Shown in pieces: positions 47,474-60,298 of a stretch of DNA of 64,000 nucleotides; positions within the stretch are counted from its first letter, which is position 1; each line of letters starts with the position of its first letter. The notes beneath the pieces are model-generated. The model saw only the letters and a list, made by a program, of their open reading frames with translations. It was not told the DNA's origin and searched no databases. The position numbers and the translations under genes were made by a program. This stretch comes from Plumapathes pennacea (lineage: Eukaryota; Cnidaria; Anthozoa; Antipatharia; Myriopathidae), in contig OZ038468.1 of NCBI GenBank assembly GCA_964036295.1, positions 11,294,183 through 11,358,182 of the forward strand, given 5' to 3'.

Positions 47474-48189
47474 AACACACTGGCTGTGGCCACACTAGGA
47501 AGTTAAATCACGATTTAGCAGTGCTTAATTGCGATTTAGCCAAAATTTGTGTGTGACCGTAAAAACTGCCCAGTGGGAGACCGCACTGATTAATGCTGTA
47601 AAGTGATATTGAAAGCGGCTTAGTTGAAAGAAATAACTATCGTTCTAAATCATCTCAAAAGTACAATTTAAAACGTGATTTATCTAACTCTTGTTCCATG
47701 GACCAATCGCACGCTTTATCGAATTGCCGACGTCAGCCCCCGTATTGATCGTAACCATGCACCACAACTCACTTTTATCAGTTCCCGCACTTTTTTCGCA
47801 ACTTCTCTCAAGATGTCCGATCGACCTCCGTTTAACTTTAACGTTCCAGCAGATTCGGAAAGCACTATGATGTGCAAGCCAACAACGAGCCTTCTCCTTC
47901 GTTGCCTCTGGAGCGTGAACATCCTGATTCTTTTCAGTCGTCTGGACCGTTATTCCATATTAATTTATCTTAGCAAAAACAAGGCAAAGAGACCGATGAT
48001 AACGTTCGCAAAGACCATAGTTTTTACAACTCCAAAGTCCAGATGCTGCCCTTTCAGAACGCGTTCTATTTCATTTATCTAATCGGATTATGAAGTTAGC
48101 TGTCATGTTTGATGCATTCAAGAGAGCACGAATGCCACCTCTTCTAAATCACGATTTATTTTGCGGTTTCCTTAATCAAGATTTAGGGT
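47474..48189. other. Region between the right arm and the FN3-like gene
   Basis: Repeats of 'taaatcacgatttag' occur near both ends (47505-47545 and 48148-48190), suggesting an unrecognised non-autonomous element. An open frame at 47675-48082 has no recognisable domain. This insertion probably removed or displaced the 5' part of the following gene. Confidence 0.45.
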
Positions 48190-48426
48190 GAAAGTGATAG
48201 ATTCGTGGACATAGATTATCAACGAGGAGGAGTTATGTCAGTGCATTGGGTCGGGTTTGAAGATCCCGAGAGCGAAGTTGCAGAGTATCGCTGGTGCATT
48301 GGGACAACGCAACTAGGTATGTGGTTGATTATGATTCGAATTTATAAATTTTGAATATTCAAATTATTTTTTAATTAATTAATTATTATTTTATCAAATT
48401 ATATTAATATGAATGATTTTTGTGAG

Positions 48427-48454
48427 TGTGTGTGTGTGTGTGTGTGTGTTTTAG
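48427..48454 (+). promoter_or_regulatory. TG11-T4 splice acceptor
   Basis: Eleven TG units followed by TTTT and AG directly precede the exon at 48455, replacing a normal polypyrimidine tract. The arrangement resembles the TGmTn acceptor of CFTR exon 9, known to weaken splicing. Confidence 0.7.
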
Positions 48455-49467
48455 GTAAATGCGATATTCACAAACTGACAGATGTCGGACTAGAAACCAG
48501 CTTTCACCATCCTGTTGCCCTGCAAGATGGTCTACGTTACTACGTCATTATCGAGGCAACCAATGGTGCTGGCCCGAAGGAAAACGTTTATTCAGATGGA
48601 GTGAAGCTAGACACCAATCCCCCTGTTGTTGGTAACATCAATTTGAAACAGCTTTACAAAGCGACGGTCATGAAATATTGTTTTCATGAACCAATGTGAC
48701 TGATGAAAGCAGAGTTTCAGAGCTTGCTTGGTGCGCTGGGTTTTCAACTGGTAAAGACGACTTAGTATCGTGGATCCAGATCGATCCCTCGAAATGGTCC
48801 ATCACATACAGCTTCTCTAAACCAATGACGTCAGGAACATCTATATTTATCACTCTGAAAGCATGGAACGGTGCTGGCATGGCGTCGCAAATTACGTCAG
48901 GGGCGTTGGTGATTGACTCGACTCCACCGGAACAGGGAAACGTCATTGTACGAAACACGCCAGGTTTAATTTATCTGAGGCAAGGTGAAGCCATCAAAGC
49001 TGAATGGAGCGGATTTGCAGATGCTGAAAGTGGAGTTAGGCATTATGAGTGGGCGGTGTGTCATTCATTCTCGACTGATGACTGTATTACACCGTATGTT
49101 TACGTTGGAAAAGAGACTTCTGTGACAAATGACGCTCTGGACCTCAAGCCTGATGTTTTGTATGTCTTCGTGGTGCGTGCGTATAACCAAGTCTACTTGT
49201 TCACAGACGTTGTGTCTAATCTATTCATCCTTAACAGTAAAACAATACAGCCCGGCTCTGTATTTGATGGCGATGAACTTGGTAAAGACATTTCTGTGCA
49301 AAGTTCAGATTCCTTTATCTCGGCAAATTGGCAAGCGTTTAGCGACTTGCACGGCAGGATCGTGAGCTACGAGATGTGCGTAGGAAGTAAGCCAGAACTT
49401 TGCGACATCAACGGGCTTATAAATGCCGGTATCAACCTCGTTGGAACCATTAGTGGTCCTCAACTTA

Positions 49468-49508
49468 AGTAACAAAGTACTGACCATACTGGTCAGTACT
49501 TTGTTACT
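49468..49508. repeat. Perfect 19-bp inverted repeat carrying a stop codon
   Basis: agtaacaaagtactgacca, three bases, then the exact complement, all within an exon. The TAA at 49470-49472 lies in the left arm. The reading frame is the same on both sides, so the left arm looks like an in-frame inverted copy of the right. Confidence 0.85.
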
Positions 49509-52500
49509 ATCCAGGCATACAATGCTGCGGGCTACCAGGAAATAACGACGTCTAATGGAGTACGAGTTGATAGTACCCCACCAGTGGAAAAAGCCATCAG
49601 AGATGGACAGACACTTGTAGATATTGAACTGCAACACTATGATAGCTTTATCGCAGCGAACTGGTACGAGTTTGATGATCCAGAGTCCGGTATAGCCAAA
49701 TACGAATGGTGCGCTGGCACAAAACAAGGTTCGTGTGACGTCATAGCGCAGACTGACGTAATTGAAAGCACAACAGTTCATCAACAGGTTTCCCCACCAC
49801 TCACAGCAGGAATGAAAGTTTTTGTCACTTTAACAGTTTACAGTGAAGCAGGAGGAGTTACTAAACTGTTTACAAATGGAGTGATGGTTGACAACACAGC
49901 CCCTGTTATTAGTAAGGTATGACAATCATTACGTTCATATTGCAGCCAATTAGACAGTATTTAACTGTAGTACGAGGAACATTACATGAGCTGACTGACT
50001 TAATTAAAACTAATGTTGGCTTCTTTTTATTAAGTTAATTGAATGGATAATATCCATGCAAGTTGCTCCATCTATATCAAGTTTTGATAAGACAAGAAAT
50101 ATATATATTGAATATTAAAATTGCGTGAAAGATCTCATTTGGCTCAGTTCTTCCTCATAAGAATACACAGAAATTAGAATCGCCTTTCGCCATAATCTAA
50201 TTAACAGCATATTTCTCTGTACAGGTTTTGGATCTACAGGTGAACAAAACAGATGATGACATCGATTTTGTTACGGCCAAGACAGCCTCAGATGGAGTTA
50301 CTGTGGACAGATCAGGTTTGTATTCCATCTTTTGCCACAGACAGAATAGATATGGCGACTTAAGTTTTTGTAAATGAAAAATGTAATGGCGAGAATATGA
50401 TAGAGCTTGACTTAGAATGTCTTGCAAAGATACCAGTTTCAGTTAAGTATTGCTTGCAAGAAGTATGTTATGTATGCAAACTTATTAAAGTTTGTTTCAA
50501 ACTTAAAACAAATCATTGTATTCATTGTAGGACCTGTTGGTGGTCAGCGTGTATTTGACGGTGGAAATAATGGTGTGGATATAGACATCCAACAAAGTTC
50601 AAGGGACATCAGTGCGAACTGGAATGGATTCGAGGACTCCGAAAGTGACGTCATTGAGGTCACGTGGTGTGCAGGAACGGCACCCGAAAAGTGCGACTTG
50701 GTCAAGCAGTCGCAGATTGAACCCTCTGAAACTTCCGTTCACCGAGTTTTAGACGAGCCCCTCATCACCGGACAGCGGTATTACATAACAATGCAGGCCA
50801 CTAACGGTGCCGGCGTGATGACGACAATAACGTCAGATGGTGTCACGGTTGACACCACCCCTCCCCTGCCAGGTCAAGTTATTGATGGTAACCTGGTTGA
50901 TGTTGGCTCACACGAGCTCACAGCTCGTTGGTTCAACTTCAGTGATCCTGAGAGTGGTGTCCAGTCCTTTGAAGTTGCCGTTTGTGATGCACGAAATATG
51001 TCTCGGTGTCCACAGGCATACATCTACGTCGGACAAACGACGAATGTTACTATGACAGGTACTCCTTAGTTTGTTTAGGTTGATGTTAATGGTGTTCACT
51101 GTTTCCAGTCTACTATATATTAGATTACAATTTATCTTAGCCGTCTGATTGCCACGTGACGAACAACGTAGAATCTTCTAGAAGCTACACAACTTTACAC
51201 ATTGGCTGTGCTGTGATGAGCTTGTCAACGTGTTATAAACCATTATTTGCTCACTTTTTTATGTGTCTATTCAAGGTCTAGATCTAGAAAATGGTGTCCA
51301 GTACGTAATCAAAGTCATAGCTACAAGCCATGCGGGGCTCCAGACCGAGGCTTCTTCAGACGTTTTCACGGTCGACTTCAGTCCTCTCTCTGTCAGAAAG
51401 GCTTGGGAAGGATTTGGAATAGAGGACGCCAAGTACCAGTCGGATCCATCTCAATTCAATGTCAGGTATTATTTTCTTTTAGAGGGGTTTTCGGATGATG
51501 GTCGAAAGCCAAAAACAAAGTAATTGCGCCGCCATTCACAAATGCTCTAAGAAACACTTTCAACCAATCAGGAGCCAAAGTAACTTGAATGCGTTTAGTT
51601 TTACTTTAAGACAGAAACCAATAAGCAGTGCAAGGAAACGACATTGCCGCTTGTTTGAAAAGATCACGTTTTCAAGTTTTGTGTTTGCTCCTGATTGGCC
51701 AAGAACGTTGAAGAAAGCGCAGCGAACGAAAACCAAAGTAATCACATGTTTGATTTCTTTCGACCCGAAAACCGCTTAATTTTAATTCTCCATATGTAGG
51801 TATTTTAATGATTAGCAAGATTGTAATCTCTTGTGCGATTTTGTTTCTTTTTTGTCCAGCTGGCTACCCTTCTTGGATCAGGAAAGCGGAATTGTAACGT
51901 ATGAAGTTTGTCTTGGTGTCAGTGCTGATAACTGTGATATCCTGAACATAGATTTCGGTACTATACTAAGCTACTCCTTCAGCAATCTCAACCTATCGCA
52001 TGGATTTTCTTACTATGCTACAGTCAGGGGTACAAACGCCATCGGGCTGTCGTCCGTGATGTCTTCAAATGGAATCTTGATTTATCTTACTCCCCCGAGG
52101 ATAATAGAAGAAAACAACGCGTTTGTCAACACAACATTGCATCCACCGTTGACTGCTACAAATAGTACTAATGCTGCAACCTCCAGAGGTTACCATGTAC
52201 GCTTTACCTGCAGTAGTGAACATTTGAGTGCTGAGTGGCAGGAATGCGAAGACCCCGAAAGCACAATACAGGAAACGAGTGGTGAGTTGGGACAGCTGCT
52301 GCGGAGTGTGATATTTGGCCAATGACGTCCACTGGTTTGAACCAACGAGCTTCTGCCATAGTGAAGGACATTCCTTTTGACACTGGCCTTTTTGCTTCTG
52401 TGTACGTTGTCAATGGTGTTGGACTCAAGGTTTGCCTGTTTTCAAACAAATGCACTGTAAATTCAATACCTCCCAATATTACTGACGTGCACGACGCTAC

Positions 52501-55500
52501 AGAAGACATACTTGACAGCTCTGATGTTGACTGGAAATCAGTAATCAATAGCCTTTCTATACGCTGGAAGATCGTTGAACACTCCCTAGAAAAAAGAGCA
52601 AGAATGCGTTTACAGATGGCTATTATTCACCCATCGTCAAATATTTCAACAACAAGACTACTTCGATCCCGTTCGTGGCACGGTGAGCGAATAGTTCAAG
52701 ACTTCATGGATGTGTTGCCGTGGCAACAAAACATCACCATTAAAACGGATAAGCTGGAAACCTATAAAATTTACAAGGGAGTAATCCGAGCATGGAACGG
52801 CCACGACATTTCTTCTGAAAAGGCAACTGATGGCATTAAGATCAAACCTGACCCTCCGGCCAAACGCAAACTTCTTGTGAAAGACAGCACGGCCGAAAAA
52901 GAGCGTGTGCGTTTGTGGCCACTTCTTCATCTGCCACCTGTCAACAAAAGTGCAATAGATCCTGAAATCATGTACATATCATCTCCCGAGGAGCTGGTAC
53001 TGGAGGTGCGAAGTAGTGGCAATGCCATCGACACGACGGCGCCTGATGGAAGCTCAACTAAAGAATTTCAAGTGTTTGTAGTTCGAGCAAATGAAAGCAA
53101 GTCTAACACTGAAGAAGAAAGACAGCTGCTACAATTATTTCCAGCGTTTGCCAATCCAGAAGGCCCTTGTTGCGCCAACATATCTCTGGACCGACCGACA
53201 ATTTTTAGTGATATGCATGTAAAGCCTACCGCACCCAGTCAGAGCTTTGGTTCGTCTGTGGCCTTGCTTAGTGATGACTACCTGGTCGTAACTTCCGTCG
53301 GAAGAGGAGATCTATTTTCAATACAAGATGGCGTTAAATTTCATAGCACGATGTTTTTTAACCCCGGAGGTAGTTGGACCAGCGCAACATGGCAGCAGAA
53401 CAGCTTTTCTCTCCAGTAGTGAAGTTCATGTCTACGACAGTACAAGTCCTGCTGGTACTGTGAAAATAACTACGATCAACAACTGCAAAATCCGTGTCGC
53501 TTCAAACTGTAGTATCAACCAGACATGGGCTGACTCTTTGCAGCATGTGATCGGTATTCATGATCGTGTGGTAGCTATAAGAGGACGGTTTTTATCGATA
53601 AATTCAAGCGTAGTTGGTTTATTTCGAGAGGAGCATGGCATTTGGACATTTGCCACACTGTCCTTAGGCACAGCGAACAAGACTCCAGCTTTGGACACTC
53701 AATTTCGCTTAATGAACGTTTGATTGCCGTTGCCTCCGCTGGACAAAACAGCAGCTGGTGCCTTCCTTTACACAAGAAAATCATACAGTTTGATACGGAA
53801 AATTTGCTTAAATAACACGTCCAGCTTAGCCACAATTATTTCGTTGCATCTCACTGGAACCGACGTACTTATCGTGGTACTAAAGGAGAAAGGATCAGTG
53901 AGTGTTTTCCAGCTTGACATCAGGCAAAAATCCTACCAGAGCATCTGCTCTTATGAAACCCAACACGAGGAATACTTAAGTGGCAGTTTGGACACGGTGT
54001 CAGAAAACAGCCAAGTCATCATAGCCCTAGGCATTCAAACGCCAGAAGGCAGAGACGGAGTACGCTTAATTGGTTTCGATGACGTCTATAACTCTTCAGT
54101 GCCTTCAAATACTACCAGCAGGTGCACTGATCTTGGAAGAGCGATCACTCCTAGAAGCCGACTTCAAGTTGACGACGGAATCCCAAGGGCGTCTGTTTCC
54201 TTCAGAGGTAACATGATAGTGTTTGGTGTCCCCAGTGTTCTTACTTGGCCAGACCTGAGCGAGAATAATGGCACAGGAGGGTCTATATCACCGCTTATTG
54301 TTCCCGTGATCACGTGCGCACAAGAGAACCAGGCGTTGGTTTTGTAGGATCCTTCACGTGTCGACCCTGTAAAAACGGACGACGATTATTTGATGGTTTT
54401 GTGACCGAGTGCTCCGTGTGCGAGAATAGAACCTGTCCTTCTCCCAGCCGTAGTACTGACAACAGCACATTTGAGATTAAATTGTGCGACTTCAAAACAT
54501 GCCCCTCGTCTTCTTCTTTGGACAACACGACTTGGGGAATAACCACGAAACCTGCCCGTAGTTCCTTCTTTGTAGAGGGAGCTCAGAACGCCTACACAGT
54601 AGAGCTCCTGGAGACCACGAGAGCCAACATAACGACAGCGTCCTATTCTGAGTCGTTCATCATCGACTATACGCCACCCATTCCTGGAAGTGTATACGAC
54701 GGACTCGGCAGCGACCAAAACGCAAACTGCTCACAGAACGAGACATTTGGTGAAGAGAGCCAGTGTTCAAGTCGAGACTTCCAGGACACAGATGCTGACT
54801 ACACTAACATTACGGCAGAAATCCACGCGAGGTGGATCGACTTCCTTGACAACCAGAGTGATATCATCGAGTACTTCTGGTGCATCGGTTCTCGACCACT
54901 GAGGGACGACATCCGGGAATGTGAGAGCACAGGTCTTCGTCCAAACGGAAGTCACTATGGACTCAGTCTACAACAGAATGAAACTTTTTACGTCACAGTC
55001 GTGGCTTGTAATGGCGCCCACAAATGTTCAGCGGCTTACAGTGATGGCGTTACCATAGACACCACTTCTCCCGTGATGGAATATGTGAGAGACGGTATCA
55101 TGGGACCGGACATGGATTTTCAGGTTTAAACCGTCTTATTTCTTGCCTTTCATTTGTGATATTTTCGAAGTCTGGATTAACCCAAAATTAGCCTAAGGGT
55201 GCTTTGAAAACCGGGTCCAGGCCTATACAGACTATTTAATTCTTACTCAATTCTTGATCAATTATTTCCCTTGTCAACATTTCGGATATTTAAAAAAACT
55301 ATTTCTCTTTCAGTCTTTCTTTTTCTTTATTCTTTGTAAAATGTAAATATTTATATTTACAATCCTATTTTTCAATCCTTTTATCGCTCTTATTGCAGGC
55401 CTTTTTGGATTTGATATTTGCTTATTTCTACAGGACTGATCTTGGCAGCGGCATAAGGTCCTACGAAGTAGCTTGGGGAACTGCACCTAATGTAACAAAT

Positions 55501-56447
55501 ATCAAAGACTTCGAGTAGGTTACTAATACGACCGTGTGGTTTGCAAGGATTAAAGACGGCGGCCTAGAAAAAAGGAAGAGGTACTATGCCTCAATTCGAG
55601 CCACTAATGGTGCTGGACTGCTATCGGATATTATGTCATCTAACGGAATCGGAAAATCAGAATACATCTTTGACAACAAAACCTCGGCTTCATTCTTTTT
55701 GATACCGTCAATGCCAATCTAAATGGAACAAGAGAAGACGGTGGAGTTGGAGCGACATATGGGACTCTTGATGTACACGAAGGAGCTGTGAAGAGTAAAG
55801 TGAAGCTACGCGGTGTTACAGTCTGGACGAGAAGACCCAGCAGTCGAATGTGTCAGATGTAGGATCTATATCAGACACCAAACAAACTACCCTTAAAGTG
55901 AGTCTTGTAGACATTTAGACAAATGAAAATTTAAGTATACTTTTGGATTAGAAATTGCCTTTGAGAAAGGACTAGGAAAACGTTTTTCAAGCCAACTGAC
56001 TAAATATGCGGTTAGTTTATTAATTGAACAAAGATTTCCTCATTAAGTCAGTGAAGTGTCCTTATATTGGCCAAGTAGCTGACTGAAACAGCCGTTATGT
56101 GACGAGGATCCCAAGAACGAGAGTTGGTGAGGTTTACACTAAATGCGGGTACATTCAAGCAGCAAAATTTATAGCAAGATATTTTAACTTTGCCGTTAAA
56201 CCTAAATCCGTTTTAGCAAAGCACAACCTAATCAAAACCAACCTCGACCAAGTGCAGACTGGTGAATGCTTCAGATCTTCTATTGTGCTCCTCACCTAGT
56301 AAACATAAAAAATGCTATATGTCATCTTGTGCTCCTTTATCGTATTACTCTTCTATTTAGCCTTTCCTTCGCGCTTACATGTTTGCGCCCACTGTGACAA
56401 TCAAATGGTCTACTTTTGAATTAATGCCTTCATATAATTGTAATTTA

Positions 56448-56660
56448 CACACGTGTTCTCACAGGTTTGACGCGTCTCTCACGTGTTGTTTGTGTTTATT
56501 TGCTGATTTGTTTGTGCTTACAGGTTTGACGCGCCTATCACGTGTTGTTTGTGTTCATATGTTTGTGCTTACAGGTTTGATGTGTCCCTCACGTGTTGCT
56601 TGTGTTTATTTGCTGATTTGTTTGTGCTTACAGATTTGATGCGACCCTCACGTGTCCAGA
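56448..56660 (+). repeat. Tandem array of intron end plus exon start (four units)
   Basis: Units of roughly 45-75 bp each contain ttacag or tcacag followed by a TTTGA(C/T)G exon start and 'cacgtgtt'. AG acceptors end at about 56465, 56523, 56575 and 56633. Only the last unit runs into further coding sequence. Confidence 0.8.
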
Positions 56661-58652
56661 GCCGTGGAGTCACGTGAATCGTTCTATAAGACTGTTGACT
56701 GTTCATGTTTGTCACCTGACCCAGTTCGCTTTTTTCTGGACATTCCGCGCACAGAATGGTTTGATGCTATTTAACAAGAATAGTTCAGGTAAACAAGCAT
56801 ACAGAAGCATATATTTATTACGAGGTGTTATAATTGACTGTTCTTCTGGCATTCCTTGACCTTTCGATTTCCTTGTCTTAGTCTTGCATTCGTTCTAACT
56901 GTTTATAGTATGCCTTCGTTTGTTTTTTCTCTTTTTCTTTCACCGTCTATTATTTATTACCTTTAGCCTTTTTCTTCCTACGTTTAAACTGCTGACAGGT
57001 TAAATCTTACAGCCTAACGTTACCTTCTTAGAATACTAGTTTCACAGTCTCACTCTCTTTAAATAGTTTATGATCAATTTGGACAAGTAAATATTACTCG
57101 CAAAGACGCCGCTGCTAAGCTAGAACTGCCAGACAAACGTGCCAAAGGCTCAAGCGGCAATGTTTCTGTCACATGGTCTCTGCTTCACAACACGTCCGAC
57201 GCCTCTGGGCTAGTATGGCCATCTAACGGAATAATCCAACTAAAGAAAGGTCAGTGAAACTCCAGTATTGTCGTAAATGTGGCTGATAAAGAAATAGAGC
57301 TGTCCGAGCAGGTGGTCTGGGTCCAACTCGATAACACAACTGGAGGAGCTGTGCTGGGAACACGTGACCAAACGAGGACGAAACTCTCATCATCACCTCC
57401 AACGTGGTAACAGGGTTCAGAGAGTCGCAATGCCAAGAAGCGGCACACCATGGGTCACTATTGGAGCGACTGTTGGAAGTGTAATTCTATTAGGGCTGAT
57501 CATAGTTCTTTTCCTGGTTTTCAGGAGTCACATGTGGAGGTCAAAGAGGTTGGTACCGTTCTCGTGGTTAAATTCATATATGTATGTAATGTATGCATGT
57601 ATGTATGTACAGTGCGCGAATATATATGTATGTAAGTTTGTTTTGTTGTTGTTGTTGTTGTTGCTGTGTATGAATGAAAGATAAAAATTGTCGAAATGTG
57701 TCTTTCTCTGCAGTTCTCTTGTACCATGCACAACTGATACAATTAGGTCCGAAAGGATCTTGGCTTGGGTGAATTGTAGCATAGTGTATTGTCGTTTACA
57801 GCGCCGATATGCCAGCTAACTGTGCTCAGGTAAATCTAGCACTAATTGTATGTCTTCCAGTTATTTACTTAATGTTTGTAAAGAGTTAATGTTTTCAATT
57901 ATATTCGGTGAATTAGAGGTTATATATTAACATTATGTTTTCCTAAACAGGAGCTAGCCGTAGGGCCTATCACTCCAACCCGACGTATGATATAACTCTT
58001 TTAAATCAGCCCTGCGGGGACATTTCGGAGACACCAATCATTAATCCAGACTGTTCCAAGGATACTGAAACTGAAGTCAGAATATGGGATCATTTTACTA
58101 TGAAAACCCCATCTACTCCTGGGATTCTGAACTCATCCTGGACACAGTTGCACAAGGACATGTCGGAACCCAGGCTGGCAAACCCGAAGAGAAATCAGTG
58201 TGTTACAAACACGCTGGCTTGTACGTTGATAACTATATTTTATTCGTTATAACTTAATTGTATGAAATGAAGCCCTCGTTGAATTCAATTCTTATTTCCA
58301 GCGTTTTCAAAGGACTGTCCTATTTTATAGATCTATGTATCATTCATACAGTGGGCAGGTGATCTTATCCGTGGCAGTACCACAAAACGTTGTTAGTCAA
58401 GAAAAGTAACACTGTCAGGGATGGCACAAACTTTGCCGAGGGGTTTAAAGAATTATGCTGCTGTAGGATAACTTCGATTGTAAACATTAGGCAGTTCTGA
58501 AACTGCCTTGTTGTTTGTTACTTTTTAACAGGAACGGCAGTAAAATAAGGGTACTGTCTGATGATTCTGAACCAGCCAGCGAGAGTGGACCAAAGATCAA
58601 GAAGATACGTGCATGGGAAGACACGACCATCAAAAACGAGACAAAGTGTTAG

Positions 58653-60298
58653 TTCCATTTTTAAAGAATGAAGAAGAAGGACGTGTTCGTGAGCTGTTGG
58701 GGTGCTGATGCCTATCGTGATTTTTTTCCCAGCAGCGAAACTACTGACTGACTGATTGGCGCAATAGACAGACAAACACATAGATAAACGACAGAGAAAA
58801 TGAAAAAGACGGACAGTCATAGAATGACAGTTAGGAAATAGATTAGGCAATGGTTTCAGACGATCATGCAACAAGGTGAACAGACAGACCTGATAGTGTT
58901 GACTATGGCGGTTTCGTTCCCGTGGTATAACGATACATTAGCAAACAACTAAAAATTAATCGGTAAGCGCACTCTACTAAACTGTAAGCATGCACACAGT
59001 TTAAAGCACTAGATAAAGACACAAAAATAGCATTTTTTCAGAGTGTCCCACAAACTTTTGACCAGGATTGTAAGTCCACAACACGTGGAAGTGGTAGTCA
59101 GATTACCAATTTTTGTTTTCATTTGCTTCGGTACAAAGGTAGAAGTCTTACCTCAAACGGTAACTGTAGATTAAGGGCGATACACGAGACTTATAAGCAC
59201 TTTCTATTGTAATTACAATCAGCCAACTTTCTACTATGATGGAGTAGCAATTAGCTTGACAGGTTAGTGCATGTGTAGCCTGCTGTTCAGCGTGAGAAAA
59301 GATCACAATAAAGATCAAATTGCACATTCCACTTTACCAGTCGTTATACAAGTGAGAAACTCCTTTGTGTAGCGATCTATTTACCTTTTGGAAAGTTTCT
59401 TTCATTTCGGAAAGTATAGGTCCGTTATTTGTCGTTGTCAGTGCATGGAAAAGGTAAACTGGTTGGTACATTTCTGATTTTCGAACAAATATCGGAAAGG
59501 AGAAATCGGAAAACCAAATTCAATTCTGAATTGTTGAAAATTTACATCGATGCAAAGTCCAAGACGAATTTCTAATTTTCATTGCCGCATAAACGACAAT
59601 ATATGAAAATCGGAAACTTCATATTCAATTTTCGATTTTGTAATTTACACGAAAATTAAATGGAAAGACCCACGGACCTTTCCTGAACGTTTACATTCTT
59701 GTGGTTTTCTGTGGATGACGCTACGTAGTAGTGAGAACGTAGACTTTAACAAGTTTGCGCAATATTACGTAAATTTGAGCTGTAAGAGTTTAGTATGGAA
59801 GGAAAGTAAATTGATTATATTTTGGCGGAAATTTAACTATTTTAATCGCGGATTCTTTTCTTGTGTGTATTGTTAAGATACACAACTTTCCTGTAAAGCA
59901 CTTTGTATAATAGACGCGCTGAGAGCTACAAAAACAAGGAATGTTATTTCAAGCAATAGAAGTTTAAAATACTATAGAAATATACGCCTTTAGCCCTTCA
60001 TTAACAGAAATAAAATCTTCATTTATATTTTGGTACATTCAATAACGCGTTGGTGTTTTCATTTTAACGAACGAAGATTCATTTGAGTTATGTGCGTATT
60101 CATTAAAACGCCATTTACATAGTTATGTATAATCAACAACACCAAAGGAACTTCAATATAATCATGGAAATATCTTTAATGCAATGGAACGTTCAATAAC
60201 ACAAATATCATAAACGTTTACATCATGAGAATTTCAAGATCGCGCAATATTCACAAAGCTTGCACCAGTGCTGTTGCAGGGTACATTTCGCATGAAAA
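58653..60298. other. Gene-free region after the FN3-like gene
   Basis: About 1.6 kb of AT-rich DNA. It holds an isolated Tc1-like end at 59052-59073 (acttttgaccaggattgta) matching the MITE ends in the Ig gene intron, and the first copy of a direct repeat at 59884-59975. No gene is supported. Confidence 0.5.
59884..59975 (+). repeat. Direct repeat, copy 1
   Basis: Similar to 61278-61357 (shared ctttcctgtaaagcacttt, agacgcg, gctacaaaaacaaggaatgt). The two copies bracket the transposase open frame. Confidence 0.7.

Larger units (their letters stand above)
48190..58652 (+). pseudogene. Large type I membrane protein with FN3-like repeats, FG-GAP-like region and Calx-beta domain
   Basis: Likely an adhesion or receptor-like surface protein. 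Main exons: 48190-48316, 48455-49916, 50225-50315, 50531-51058, 51276-51465, 51860-55123, 55434-55897, 56634-56788, 57067-57548, 57951-58220, 58532-58652. About eleven FN3-like repeats carry signatures such as FEDPESEVAEYRWCIGTT, YYITMQATNGAG and DGVTVDTTPP. An FG-GAP-like stretch lies at about 53230-53320 (SFGSSVALLSDDYLVV), a Cys-rich segment at 54350-54520, a Calx-beta-like domain at 57080-57360 (NVSVTWSLLHN, VVNVADKEIELSEQVVW) and a membrane helix at 57450-57530 (VGSVILLGLIIVLFLVF). The tail has NPTY and NPIY, possible PTB-domain sites. Lesions include frameshifts near 48690, 52280, 53395, 54320, 55690 and 57372 and stops at 49470, 53721, 55516 and 57255. No signal peptide exon was found, so the 5' end is missing. 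Confidence 0.75.

Noticed and set aside
47675-48082. 135-codon open frame before the FN3-like gene as its first exon
   Set aside because: No signal peptide in proper context, no donor joining to 48190, and it lies between repeated aaatcacgattta motifs typical of a mobile element.
54767-54955. Antisense frames opposite the FN3-like exons (for example 54386-54718, 52658-52930)
   Set aside because: Shadow frames of a coding strand with clear domain matches.
57521-57782. Minus-strand frames rich in Tyr, Thr and Asn
   Set aside because: Produced by the GTAT and GTT microsatellites in the intron at 57580-57665.
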